A stretch of 64,000 nt of DNA from Cladocopium goreaui (GCA_947184155.2 CAMXCT020001626.1:77456-141455), one strand, 5' to 3'; positions 1 through 11,030 are shown, numbered from the stretch's first letter. Program-made: numbers and translations. The notes: a model not told the origin generated them from the letters alone.

Positions 1-2
1 GC

Positions 3-329
3 TGTGTCGTGCTTTGTGCCAAGCAGCGTCAAGCCATGGTCTTGGAAGGTTGCGTCCACCAGCACTGCATCCAGCAGGGCTTTGCGAAAGCCAATTTCAC
101 CTGTGGCCCGAAGACTCGCGAAACTTACGCAGAGAAAGAACGGGACCGCATCGTCAAAGCACTCTCAGACACGTCCAGATGCAACCCAGCACAACTCGAG
201 CAACGGTTCCAGCGAGACAAAGCCAAAGGCAAGGTATCAGAAGTGAACAGAGACCCAGCTCTCTGTGTTTCACCACACCCTCTTCCTCAAGGTCGACTTC
301 GTAGCATGCGCAGAGCCAAAACAAGATGA
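3..329 (+). CDS. Unrecognised open frame, cut by the left window edge
   Basis: A frame is open from the first bases to a stop near 329 and has no ATG near its left end, so it may be the tail of an exon that begins outside the window. The readable part is Cys-rich early (around CAKQRQAMVLEGC) and then strongly charged and helical-looking (KERDRIVKAL, LEQRFQRDKAKGK). I do not recognise a family. A heptamer minisatellite begins about 150 bases downstream. It could be an exon of the isoleucyl-tRNA synthetase gene that follows, but I see no motif of that enzyme in it. Confidence 0.25.
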   Translation, partial: CVVLCAKQRQAMVLEGCVHQHCIQQGFAKANFTCGPKTRETYAEKERDRIVKALSDTSRCNPAQLEQRFQRDKAKGKVSEVNRDPALCVSPHPLPQGRLRSMRRAKTR

Positions 330-469
330 AGCCCACGAACCCGAATGCTCACACGTATGTTAATGGTACAGATGTCAAAACACATGGTTATGCAGTGACG
401 CACAATACCTTTCTGCAATAGTTTATTTGAACAGTCTTGTACATGTTTCCCTTGTTACCAGTCTGCAGT

Positions 470-1285
470 GTGGAGTGGAAAGTGTAGAGTGTGGAGTGTG
501 GAGTGTGAAGTAAGGAGTGTGGAGTGTAAAGTGTGGAGTGGGGAGTGTGGAGTGTGTAGAGTGTGGAGTGTAAAGTGTAGAGTGAGGAGTGTAAAGTGGA
601 AAGTGTGGAGTGTAAAGTGTAGTGTGGAGTGTGGAGTGTAGAGTGTAGAGTGTGGAGTGAGGAGTGTAAAGTGCAAAGTGTGGAGTGTGGAGTGTAAAGT
701 GTAGAGTGTGGAGTATGGAGTGTAAAGTGTAGAGTGCGGAGTGTAGAGTGTAGAGTGTGGAGTGAGGAGTGTAAAGTGCAAAGTGTGGAGTGCGGAGTGT
801 AAAGTGAGGAGTGTAAAGTGTGGAGTGAGGAGTGTTGTGGAGTGTAAAGTGTAAAGTGTAAAGTGTGGAGTGTATAGTGTAGAGTGTAAAGTGTAGAGTG
901 TGGAGTGTGGAGGGTAAAGTGTAGAGTGTGGAGTGTGGAGGGTAAAGTGTGGAGTGTAAAGTGTAGAGTGTGGAGTGTAAAGTGTGGAGTGTAAAGCGTG
1001 GAGTGAGGAGTGTAAAGTGTGGAGTGTAAAGTGTGGAGTGTGGAGTGTTGAGTGGAAAGTGTGGAGTGTGAAGTGTGCAGTGTAAAGTGTGGAGTGAGGA
1101 GTGTAAAGTGTGTGGTGTGGAGTGTAAAGTGTGGAGTGTGGAGTGAGGAGTGTAAAGTGTGGAGTGTGGAGCGTAAAGTGTAGAGTGTGGAGTCTGGAGT
1201 GGAAAGTGTAGAATGTGGTGTGTAGAGTGTGGAGTGTGGAGGGTAAAGTGAGGAGTGTAAAGTGTCGAGTGTGGAGTGAGGAAAG
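470..1285. repeat. Heptanucleotide minisatellite GTGTRRA, about 115 units
   Basis: About 815 bases are almost wholly 7-mers of the types GTGTGGA, GTGTAAA and GTGTAGA in irregular order (complement TCCACAC, TTTACAC, TCTACAC). No phase of these 7-mers makes a stop on the minus strand, so all three minus frames stay open for more than 300 codons and give Thr/Leu/His/Ser/Pro repeats of seven residues. Those ORFs are a consequence of the repeat and should not be called genes. A short version of the same tract lies inverted at about 43050-43130. Confidence 0.93.
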
Positions 1286-1920
1286 TGCCACGCCTGCCAC
1301 GCAAAACGACATGACAACCTGCTTGGAAACTTTCGAAAAGGAGAGATTTTGCGGCTTCCCCCATAGACACGACGACGCCACAGGAAAAACCAGAGACTCG
1401 AGACGAGACGCATGGATGCAGAAAAACAAGCATTTCGTGCGAGACCCCCTCCCATTTTGATATTTTCCACACGTTATCGAACAGCTTGGAATGTCAGAAA
1501 GTGCCACGCCTGCCACGCAAAACGACATGACAACCTGCTTGGAAACTTTCGAAAAGGAGAGATTTTGCGGCTTCCCCCATAGACACGACGACGCCACAGG
1601 AAAAACCAGAGACTCGAGACGAGACGCATGGATGCAGAAAAACAAGCATTTCGTGCGAGACTTCCTCCAATTTTGATATTTTCCACACGTTATCAAACAG
1701 CTTGGAATGTCACAAAGCGACATGACAACCTGCTTGGAAACATTCGAAACGGATAGGTTTTCCAGCTTCCCCCATAGACACGGCGACGCCACAGGAAAAC
1801 CAGCGACTCGAGACAAGACACGTGGATGCAGAAAAACCAGCATTTCGTACGAGACTTCCGGCAATTTTCACAGTTGGCAACGTGACCAAAGGACAAGTTT
1901 TGCAGCTTCCCCCATAGAGA
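1285..1920. repeat. 216-bp tandem repeat, three copies
   Basis: The block beginning GTGCCACGCCTGCC at 1285 recurs at 1501, almost identical over about 200 bases, and a diverged third copy starts near 1706. Each copy contains a segment on CTTGGAAACTTTCGAAAAGG and a segment on ATAGACACGACGACGCC. The reverse complement of one unit is found at about 42890-43045, next to a short form of the heptamer tract, so this is a dispersed composite repeat and not a gene. Confidence 0.9.
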
Positions 1921-2620
1921 CGGCGAGGCCACGGGACAACCAGACACGCAAGACGAGACAGGTGGGAGCACCAAAACGAGCCTTTCGTGCGAGACTTCCT
2001 CCAATTTTCACACTTTGTAGCTTCAAAATCGACGTTTTCCTACGAGTTTTCCTTAGAACCTGAAAATTTGCAACCTCAAAATCGATGTTTCGTGCGAGGC
2101 TTCCGTCAATTTTCAGCACATCGCAGAAAATGCCACGACTGCCACGGAATTTGCACCTTGTCGCCACTTGACGCAGCCCTGCCAATGCGATTTGCAAACA
2201 ACACGCAACACGACACGTCTAAAGTGCTGCGCCTGCCACGAAAAATGACGATGGACACGTCCAAAGTGCTGCGCCTGCCACGAAAACTGCAACACATCTT
2301 CTGAAAACGTCGCAAAAGTATTGCGCCTGCCACGCAAAACGACTTTCGACACGTTCCAGAACACGTCTGAATGTCACGAAGTGCCACGCCTGCCACGCGA
2401 AACGAAGCAACGACACGTCTGAAACCTCCAAAAAGGACCACCTCTGCAAAACTTCCCATAGGCACGGCCATACGGAGTTCGTACGGACGGTTGCGGACGG
2501 CTGCGAACGGTTGCGACCGTGAACGCAACGTCGAGCGAACACACCCTCAACCCCCAGACCCCCAAAATGAAACGGGAACCCTTGCTACGCATTCGGGAAA
2601 AAAGAGATTCTATATCATAG
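1840..2620. repeat. Mixed short repeats, same family as the 39-43 kb island
   Basis: Three or four related pieces of the form GTGCGAGACTTCCTCCAATTTT lie between 1840 and 2120. Copies of a unit with AAAGTGCTGCGCCTGCCACG follow between 2210 and 2400, and a tail ends CCCTTGCTACGCATTCGGG near 2600. Reverse complements of the first type occur at about 39860-40030, and of the tail at about 42775-42810. I see no gene. Confidence 0.8.
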
Positions 2621-2697
2621 CGCGGATGTCAGATTGTTGCCAAAAAAAGATGGTCGGAGACGCCAGATGCGGACTGCAAAATGTCCACTGGGCCGAG

Positions 2698-5622
2698 GCT
2701 GAGATATTGGGTGGCCTCCACGGACTTTTCCAGTGATGTGTCCATCAGTCACATTCTCAGAGATGCCAGATGAGGATCCACGAGGATCCAGATTTCGCGA
2801 ACCTCATGGCCACGACAGGCCAAAACATCTTGAAGGCTACAGAGGAGACGGTGCGTAGGCTTCGAAATCGTGCGAGATTTGCACACCTGGCCAGTTGGAC
2901 AGCAAAAAGATGCTGAATGTATGCTAAGGGTTTGCAAGATTATCGATAAATTTTCCTGAGTTTCTGTCTGCCAGATCCTGGGCAATATTCATGACTTCGA
3001 CGTCACAACTGAAAGCATCGTCTATGAAGACTTGCCAGTGTGTGGCGCTTGGTGGCTCCGTGTTTCTCAACCGATACGTCGTTCGCCTTTTTCGTTTTTT
3101 GGAATTGGTGTTCCGACGTTATCCTGATGTTTGAGGATTGATCGGTGCATGATTCGCAGAGCGGAGGCGGTTTTCGATCAGATGAAGGAGGTGCAGCATT
3201 TTTGTCAGCAAGTCCAACACAACTCTAGTGCGACCGTTCTGTTTCCTTCTGCAACATGATGGATTGACGCAACTACGCACTGGCAGGCTTACGACTCCTA
3301 CTCTTTTAGCATAGCGACCAAACTCCTGAATAGGCCAACTCTGGGGGATAGGGGACAAGGACAAGACGACCTACAGACCTACAGGGTGTGCGTTATTTTC
3401 CGGATAGAGACTTTGTCGGCAGGTTTGCATCTGTAGATCTGTCGTCTCTCTATCTGGACCTGGCGAAGGACAGGTGTGGATTCACAGCTTGTAGCTGGGT
3501 GCAACACATGCAAGAAGTAGGCGTTACAACGGCGTTACCTTTTGTTCTTCACAGCCCCTGTCTACCCATTTCTCAGGTTATATACTGCAGGGAAAAGCAG
3601 CCACTCGCGAAGAAGTGGCGGCCTCAAAAGAAAAGGACTTGAGTGTTTGAAAGACAGCAGTGGAGGCGGAAACGATTTTGAAAGATTTTAGCTGCATCAT
3701 AGATCATCATAGGACCTGTGGATACCTGCGTTACTTCATATGACTTCGAATCCTGTCACCTGGAGGCTGCCAAACCGTGCTTCGTTGGATTCTCGTGAAC
3801 ATGACAAGAGCAATTGCTCCTGTGCGCCTTTGTGAAGCCATAGAAGCATGTGCAACACCAGTGTGGTGGCTGATGTGAAAGGATGATTCAAAACGAATTG
3901 AAAAGACATTGAATATTATATACATAATATTATATACTTAAAAAAATCGGGCAGAGGTACTTTGCCATCTTTCTGAAGACATTTGGCAGTTCCTTCCACC
4001 GGGAGAGGAGGACTGCCACGGTCAAGGCATCATAAAGACTGAATCAGACTGCGTGAGTACTGTCAGCAGTTTTTGTTCAGCCACAAACCTGAACTTTCAG
4101 CCTTAGGAGAGCAGCGTTTTCCTTTCTGGCTGGTGCAAACCTTTCCCTGGCAAGCCAGCTGAGGTCCTTTCCACAATTCAAAGAAAGGGTCAAGCGAAAG
4201 GGGAAAGAATCGCCAAGGAAAAACCAAAACCAAAACCAATAAGTTGAGAAATGTTATTTGAGATTGCAGGTGGAAAGCATTGTCGAAGATGTGGAGAGGG
4301 TCCTGCAGCTGCACACACCTTAGAGTCTCAGAGCTTCCAAATTCAAAACAACCTTCGCTCACTTGTGACACTTGTGAGCAACACACCACAGGCATTTTGA
4401 GCTCATTACACCTTCACCACACCTTTTGCTCGGCTAGGCGGGATCCTGCAAATTTGGCTCTCGAGCGAGCCCGCGGCAATAAGTTGATCGGCTTGCCGCT
4501 TGACGTCCTGATCTGAGTTTGCAAAGACCACAGCGCCGTTCTGCTGATCTAAATGATCTTGCGCATGAATACTGTTGATTTCTGTGAAGGCTTCAGTCAA
4601 GATTGTGGTGAAGAGTGATTCCGATCTTCACAAAGCTTTGGACAGAATGGTGCAAATCTTGGAACCCGGTGGAGTGACTGTGGGGAAGACTCTATTAAAA
4701 CTACACACAGAAAGACCATATGACAGCTTGCTGCTTGACGCATCCCTTGCAAAAAAAGCCTTGAGAACCACGACAACGAGGAAAATACGTTTGATGCATT
4801 GTTGCAGCTATTTGGGTTCCGTTTTCTCTGAGCAGTTTCTTTCAAGTTCATGGACACCAGAACTCGCAGCAATTTCAAACTTGAGGCGCAAGTGGAACAT
4901 CAGAGCGAAGATGGCCTGGACTCGCTTTTGTCTGCTGGGGCCTCCGTTTTCCAAGCAATCAGTGAGTCAATCCGTCTTTCGTTGGTCATTTTCATCCGTC
5001 CCCACAGGTCTCACGGGCAGAGTATGAAGCTGTGGAGACATTGCCAGAGCTTCCAGAAGACTCCCCCAGCAGTGAAGACAAGGTGTCAGCGGTGTCAATG
5101 TGTTCATTCCACAGAGTCCCAACTGCTGCACCCAAAACATGTTGAGAGGACCTTGGGGTGATTGTCACAGTTGACCGCTCCGCACTTAGTGACAATTCTA
5201 TACAATTCTGCTCAATGGCTCAATCACTTAAACCACTGAAGTCACTGAAGTTCTACAGGTGCCGATGGCCTCAAATGCGAACGTTGCTGGGTCTATAGCA
5301 CAGAAGTTGGTTGCTGCAAGGCGGGGCAGATAGGGTTTTGGGGCTCAAAAGGTGCTCCAGCTCCAGTACGCAGTGAAGTGGTTTGACCGGTTCCTCAACT
5401 CTCAACTTGTGTTCCTTCCTGACTGAAAAGACTGAACATGATTTTTCATATAACCATTATAAGGATCCTTATTATGGATGGGATGACCATCAACCATATA
5501 GTGAGTATTGACCATGGCTCATATAACATAAAGATCGTTGCAACGCTGTTTGCTTTGCTCCAAGCAGAGGCGCATCCAACACTTTGCCTGCGCTGTGCTG
5601 ATGTTGTACAAGAACTGGGTGT
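2698..5622 (+). CDS. ileS: Isoleucyl-tRNA synthetase, C-terminal half, multi-exon
   Basis: The enzyme charges tRNA-Ile with isoleucine; this bacterial-type form is presumably plastid or mitochondrial. Exons I place: 2698-2747, 2792-2880, 2975-3039, 3136-3190, 3385-3473, 3577-3614, 3766-3821, 3957-4010, 4107-4163, 4270-4304, 4438-4504, 4590-4649. They join to one frame of 238 codons. Family signatures run in order: LRYWVASTDFSSDV, TGQNILKATEETVRRLRN, LGNIHDFD, SVDLSSLYLDLAKDR followed by LYTAGKSSHSRRS across the intron, CQTVLRWIL, LSEDIWQFLP, ESSVFLSGW, LALERARGNKLIGLPLD. A less certain exon lies near 4781-4829. Then come 5008-5082 or 5091 (VSRAEYEAVE), 5149-5176, 5259-5305 (LKCERCWVYS) and 5570 onward (HPTLCLRC), which complete the C-terminal four-Cys zinc finger. 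Donors are GT, GC and GA. The catalytic half with HIGH and KMSKS is not visible and probably lies left of the window. The exact 3' end is unclear. Confidence 0.92.
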
Positions 5623-5639
5623 CTGCTTCTCAGGACATC

Positions 5640-6639
5640 ATAGGGATAACATAGGGATAACACAGAAGCAAAGTTCTCCATCGTTTCTTATTGTTTGTGA
5701 GGTGCCGTCACCACTGGAAACCTCTGCTGTTTGGTCTCTCAGTTTGCCAGTGCCTATTTTGCATCAAAAATACCTGTTGAATCCTGTTGACAAGATTTAA
5801 CCAGTGCCAGCAAGTCACACAGATCAAGATCAAGATGATTCAACATCAACAAGAAGAGTCCAGGACAGGATAAACCGGGTAAACCAACCAGAAACTCAAG
5901 CGAAGGCCTGATGAGCGCAGAGTTCTGTTGCAGAGTCCTCATCAATGGTGAAGCTGCGGGTGTAGGGAAGCTGAACGCAGCGCGCGTTGTAGCTTCAGCA
6001 TAGCTTCAGCAAGGCTCATAGCTTTGCTCTTTTCCACAATTTTCGCTTTGCCCAAGGCAGCTCCATTACACATCAGTATCATCAGTTGCATCAAATGGCA
6101 CCCAGGCCATCTCCCGAATTAGGTTCAACATTGTACTAAACGCTGAAATTGTTTAAACTAGAGTTCCTTACAGTCCCTTTAGAAATATTTGAAATCATGT
6201 TTCTGTCTGCACGTTTTGCTGAAAGAAGTGGTGCTTCCCGAGAATCTCGAGACAATGAGGGTGTCAAGCCCCTGGGGTCCCCAACAGATTCCCATTTAAC
6301 TTGTGTCCTCGTTTATGATGGTCTCCGACAAGCGAGCCATCACTTGGATGTTTCGAGCCTCACAGCGCATTTTTCGAAAAAATGAGATCATTTGAGATGT
6401 ACATTGTTCTGCACAGAGTGCAGCGTTGAATGCAAGTCTGGCTATGTGTGGTCATGATCGGCCAAATTTCCGACATCTCAAGTTTAGGAATTTTCAGAAC
6501 CTCGCTCTCAAGAGGTGTGGTTGCAGCCTGTTCCAAGCTGAGGGAACTGTCTGAAAATGATGACATGTCATTTCTTGTCAATCAATGCTGCAGCCACTGA
6601 GCTGCACTGTGACCCTGAGACTGAGGCAACGTAGGCAAC
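5640..6639. other. No gene recognised
   Basis: After the zinc-finger exon of the synthetase gene the frame runs on to a stop at 5798-5800, but the residues after the finger do not resemble the family. I see no exon-like motif between there and the start codon at 6640. The stretch presumably holds the 3' end of one gene and the 5' region of the next. Confidence 0.5.
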
Positions 6640-7952
6640 ATGTCGTGCGCAGATGCTTCTGCCCGCGCCGCTGTCCCGAACTCAGATCAGGTGAAATGAT
6701 GACAGGTCCAAGGAAAAGCAGAACTCAAAAGGGAGGGATACAGGGAACCTGTACGAGTGGATATGGCCAGCAACTTCAGCAGCACTAGATGACTAAAGGC
6801 AGCCTTTGACATCATGGATGCAGATGCAGATGGCATCTTGGGAGAGGAGGAGTCATGACTGTCGCACACTTTCACTCATCCGAAATCCAAGTAATCCAAG
6901 TGCGTGCTGACAGACTTCTTCAAGCTGCATGTTTCCAGGACATCGCTCTTGCCCTTCGGCAGTGCGGAGTGGAAGTGGAGGTGTGATTGTTCCATTTTTT
7001 TTTGCGAAAATGCAGACAATGCCTGTCCCTGACCAGTTGCGAGTCTCCAGGCCAGCACCATTGCCGATTTGGCAGCTGGCAAGACCAAAGCTTCCAACGA
7101 AAGTTCCAACCCTCAGGTCGTGCCAGATGCCAGGAGTGGATGTCCAGGTCTGACCTCACAAATCTCACAACCTCTGACAAGTCAAAACATGGCATGAGGT
7201 ACCCCCATGGATTCTGAAGCGTTCCAAGCTCTTGTGAAGCAGCACAGTCTTCACCTTAGTACTTTTTGTCACCAGGAAATCATTTCTTGAGATTTCTTGA
7301 GTAGACATCCGTCAAACCACGCTGCAGGTAGGGAGGTGGTGACGTGGAAGAAGGACGTACAATTCTCAGCTTTTTGCCTCATGTTGCCTCTGTTATTCTT
7401 TCTCGGTCGGAAAAGCTGTTTCAGAATGGATTGCTTAGGTGGTAGCGCAAGCGCTGACGGCATTTGGAGGCCTGTGCTACCTTTGTGCTAGCTCTATCAG
7501 GTAAACATACAGCCACAAAGCCATTCCACATTAGTACATCAATTCTCAGTCTAAACATCAGAAGTTCTTTACGGCAGATGATGACTTCGCCGACGGCACT
7601 CACATTGCAGAAGGCAATGCTTCTTGGATGTTCATGCTTGCCATGCAGAATCAGACCTCTCCCAATCTCTGTGCTTTCCATAGGCCTCCGAAGACTAGGT
7701 CTGGATGCAACAGACAAGGAGGCTCCTTCTTGCATGGAAAGAGGGACCGTTCTAAAACAGGAAGATCAGTTCGCAGGAAAGTGCAACTTTTCGGATTTGC
7801 CTTGCTCAAGGCTTGGGAAATGATGAAAGAATTTGACAAGGCTGGATTCCTTGGACCTGCAAATTCAATCCTGCAGTATCCCGATGGCTTTGACATGCTA
7901 GGATAGCGATGGCTTGCTGTCCCGGGATGAGCTGTTGGAAATGCTCGGCTGC
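6640..7952 (+). CDS. Small EF-hand calcium-binding protein (calmodulin-like), multi-exon
   Basis: Exons I place: 6640-6690 (ATG start, MSCADASARAAVPNSDQ), about 6799-6849, 6939-6980 (DIALALRQCGVEVE), 7051-7116 (ASTIADLAAGKTK), 7811-7840 (AWEMMKEFDK) and 7902-7952 (DSDGLLSRDELLEMLGC). All join in phase 0. The first EF loop DADADGILGEE has Asp at 1, 3 and 5, Gly at 6 and Leu at 8. The second loop is split by an intron and reads DKDSDGLLSRDE, with ideal residues at 1, 3, 5, 6, 8 and 12. A third, weaker loop-like sequence (SSDGVDGLDD) lies at about 7985-8025, but I could not join it in phase. Donors are GT, GC and possibly GA. An exon between 7116 and 7811 may be missing. The family (calmodulin, centrin or other) cannot be decided. 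Confidence 0.72.
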
Positions 7953-8581
7953 GTTTAGAGCGCAGGAAGTTTGACATCTTTCATCGCTGCTAGTAGCGAT
8001 GGCGTCGATGGTCTTGATGATAAATTCCAATGCCCTCTGTATGTGTCTAATTTCTGGAAAGAACCTCCTGGGATCTTGCAGAAGTGGAAACTCCTCTGCT
8101 CCCCTTCATAGATGCAAATAACTTGTTTTTCTGCATGGTTCAACTGGATTCCAGAATCTGCCCAAGGGACACCACCCATTAATTTGATTTCATGTGTGCA
8201 TTTTAATTACTTGGCTTGAGCACACCTGCGTTGTACGCATGTGCATCCAAGCGCAGCTGACAAATTAGAGTGTAAATCACAAGCTTTTTGCCTCACGGGC
8301 GTTCACTCGTTGCATGCAAAAAGCATATGTGCTACTGCACGCTGCAAGACTCTCCTGGTTTGACAGTCATTGACTTTCCACTCTCATATGCACGGGTCCA
8401 GAAGAGCCACTTCGTGAACCTTGATGCTGCACATTGCTTGGCTCGACTCCATTGCATCGCTAAAGTTGCGATTTATAGTGTGTGAGCCGAGCTGTCACTC
8501 TTCGCCAAAATGCTCTGAACTTAGCGCAAGCAGATCCTTCAAAGTCCTGGTGGATCTGGTGGCAAGTTTCGAAGATATCCT

Positions 8582-11030
8582 AAGGCTGCGGTCCCGCTCG
8601 ACTCTGCTGCGATGTGCAGCTGGTGTGGCGCTTTGCGTGGCCTTGCAGGCTGCACTTAGCTTTGTGGCTCCTGCCAGTGGCGCTGCAAAGGCCTGGTCCA
8701 TTTTTATCCATTTTAATTTTAGTTCAATTAATTGAAAAGACAGCCTGTATTGAAGACTGACAATGAAAACACGTTAGCACACATTTTCGACGCAACACGC
8801 CCTTGTTTCGAAGTAGGCAGTGCATGCGGCTTTCAAAGGACACGTCCAGGTGCAACATGCACAAAGCTGATGCATGCTAATGTAATTTGGAGGCTCCAAG
8901 CAATACGCATGCCGTCGCCTCCCCGCAACTGAGAGCGCAGATGCAGCCAAGCAATGCGGCCAGCGAGGCACCGTTACATTTGCAATGTTGACATTTTCAG
9001 GGAGTGGCAACAGTCTTCGTGGTTGTACCTGTTAAGATGACCGACATAGCATTGTTCAAGTTGCATAATCTCAGTATGCCTCAGAATTTCGCAAACTTTT
9101 GTGCAGATGCCAGCCGCCCACGCATTCTCGGGATCAACGCTCATCCCTGCCGCACTTTTCACTGCCCGCTCGATGGTCAGTGTGACTTGTATTGATTGGA
9201 CCCGTGGCAGATGCCTTTCAGGATTCCATAGTGCATCAATTGCATAGCTGAGCTGGTTTTCACGCTCTTGAAGTAGACAGAAAGCGTTGATGACGCTCAG
9301 GTTATGAACGTCATCAGCCGATACGGGAAGGCTCCCGTGAGTGACTTCGGTGCCCCCTCTGGCATCCGAAATTTCCAGGAGATCTTTGCCTTGAATCGAG
9401 CCCTTTCGCAAGTTGGTCACTCCTGGAATCGAACGACGTAGCATGCAATAATGACACGCAATCGGATTCTTGGATATGAGGAGCATGTCTTTTGAGCCAT
9501 GGCCATGTCATCAGACATCTAATATCACTATATATCACTGCAAGTGGGGCATGAACTCACAGATGCCAGAGGAGATGGCTTTGGGCTTCACCTCAGACAT
9601 TGCCAAGAACAACTTGGGAGAGTCCTTCTACAGGACAGTCACAAGACACTCCGAAAATGCTCGACTCGCAACTGCTCGATTTGATCGATTCGCTCAACTC
9701 CAGTCTTTCTTTGCTCCTGTGTTCTGGCAGGCCGTGGGTGCCTTTCATCACTACCATCTTCCTCTTCATCTTTGTTAGCAACTGGTCCGGTGCTTTGATC
9801 CCTTGGAAGCTGTTCGAGATCCCAGCAGGCCAGGCTCATTCATGCCGGAATGCAGGGCAGCTTTGGTAGTCGCCATAGAGTGGACAGGTTCGTTTTAACA
9901 TGAAGGGATCTGATCTTTGCTCCCAGCAGTAACACTTTGCAACTTGGCCAGGTGAACTGGCAGCACCTACCAACAACATCAACACCACCGTGGCACTGAG
10001 CTTGTGCCAGCCTGATTTGGAGCCATCATCCAAAAGTGTTGGGTCATGTCAAGTCCAAAAATGGATCAGCAGTTCGGAAATGCCACATAGGCTTTGTTCA
10101 GGATACCGAATTGGCGATGATTGTCATGCAGAGAATTTTGTAGGTTCATGCGCCCTTCTGAGGCTGACCTCCTTGGCCTACTTTGGTGGCGGCCTCGCCA
10201 AGAAGGGCCTGGGTTACTTTGCTCGCTACGTTCCTCGGTTGAAGGTTGAAAGGTATCTCTTGGTCCTGAAAAGTCATGATTTCCAGCCAGCAGCTCATGT
10301 TCTCTGATTGAGGTGAAGCCAACCCCCATCCTGCTTCCCATCAACATCTTGGAGGACTTCACAAAGCCGTTGGGAGCTGAGTCAAGGGAGCATGACATCA
10401 TGACTTCAGGACATTATGATACAACATCTACATTGACAAACCGCAAGATCAACTGGAACACAGAGAGACATAGAGCTTTGGGCCGTCCAGTTTAATGAAC
10501 TGTAGCGCTTTTTTCTTGACACGGATGTGTCCCGTACAAGTGGTCTTTGGACTTGGGCATGGTAGGTAGCCAGCAAAATCTCTGAGGCTGTCCTTGAGCT
10601 TCCGACTTTTCGGAAATGTTGTGGCAGATGAGCTGACGGTGGGTGTCGCCATCTCAATTCATACCTGATGTAAAACACAGACAGACTCTCTCTCTCTCTC
10701 TCTAGAAAACTATTTGCTGAGTCGCCAAGTCGGATGGTTCTGCGTATTGCAACTTGTCCGTCCGCACACTTTGAGTGTGAAACATACTGGACTCTTGTGA
10801 CGTCGCCACTGCAAATTAAGGTGCTCTGCTTCTTGGTTCCCTTCGTGATTCCCTTGCCTATCATGGGCCTGGGTCTCTTCGCAGGCAGGGAAAGAGTTAA
10901 GAACATAGAGAAAGTTAAGATAAGTTGAGAACATGTCAAGAACAACAAGCTGGCATTGACATCAGGTTCCATCCAGGCACTTATCTTCTCTACGTTGGCG
11001 GCGGCATACATCCATGAAGCTTTGGAGTGA
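8582..11030 (+). CDS. atpI: Plastid ATP synthase CF0 subunit a (AtpI), tandem copy 1
   Basis: Subunit a forms the proton half-channels of the thylakoid ATP synthase. The leader exon (about 8582-8690) encodes a hydrophobic signal peptide and then [10 protein letters not shown], the FVAP cleavage-site motif of peridinin plastids. Core exons are 9301-9378 (APSGIRNFQ), 9572-9633 (DIAKNNLGE), 9731-9828 ([20 protein letters not shown]), 9952-10003 ([15 protein letters not shown]), 10163-10229, 10313-10368 ([18 protein letters not shown]), 10587-10644 (SLSFRLFGN, with the essential channel arginine), 10821-10884 and 10966-11030. Together they are 600 bases, giving 199 codons and a stop; the family has about 245 residues. 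The exon(s) for the first membrane helix, between 8690 and 9301, are not resolved. Copy 1 lacks the ATG seen in copies 2 and 3, so its true start is unknown. Donors are GT, GC and GA. Confidence 0.94.

Noticed and set aside
388..1864. Three minus-strand ORFs of 349-469 codons
   Set aside because: They overlap in all three frames across the heptamer and 216-bp repeats; the openness follows from the repeat units and not from coding.
5080..5110. C-x2-C sequence (RCQRC) as the IleRS zinc finger
   Set aside because: A different frame of the same stretch and the exon at 5259 (CERCWVYS) fit the family far better and join in phase with HPTLCLRC at 5570.
8974..9486. 170-codon minus-strand ORF, kept in all three atpI units (also 12266-12778 and 15268-15813)
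   Set aside because: It overlaps the + strand exon ending APSGIRNFQ, which is needed for AtpI and joins in phase with the next exon. Between the three units about four changes are silent and two are not in the minus frame, too few to prove coding. The units are so alike that conservation alone means little. A nested antisense gene is not excluded.
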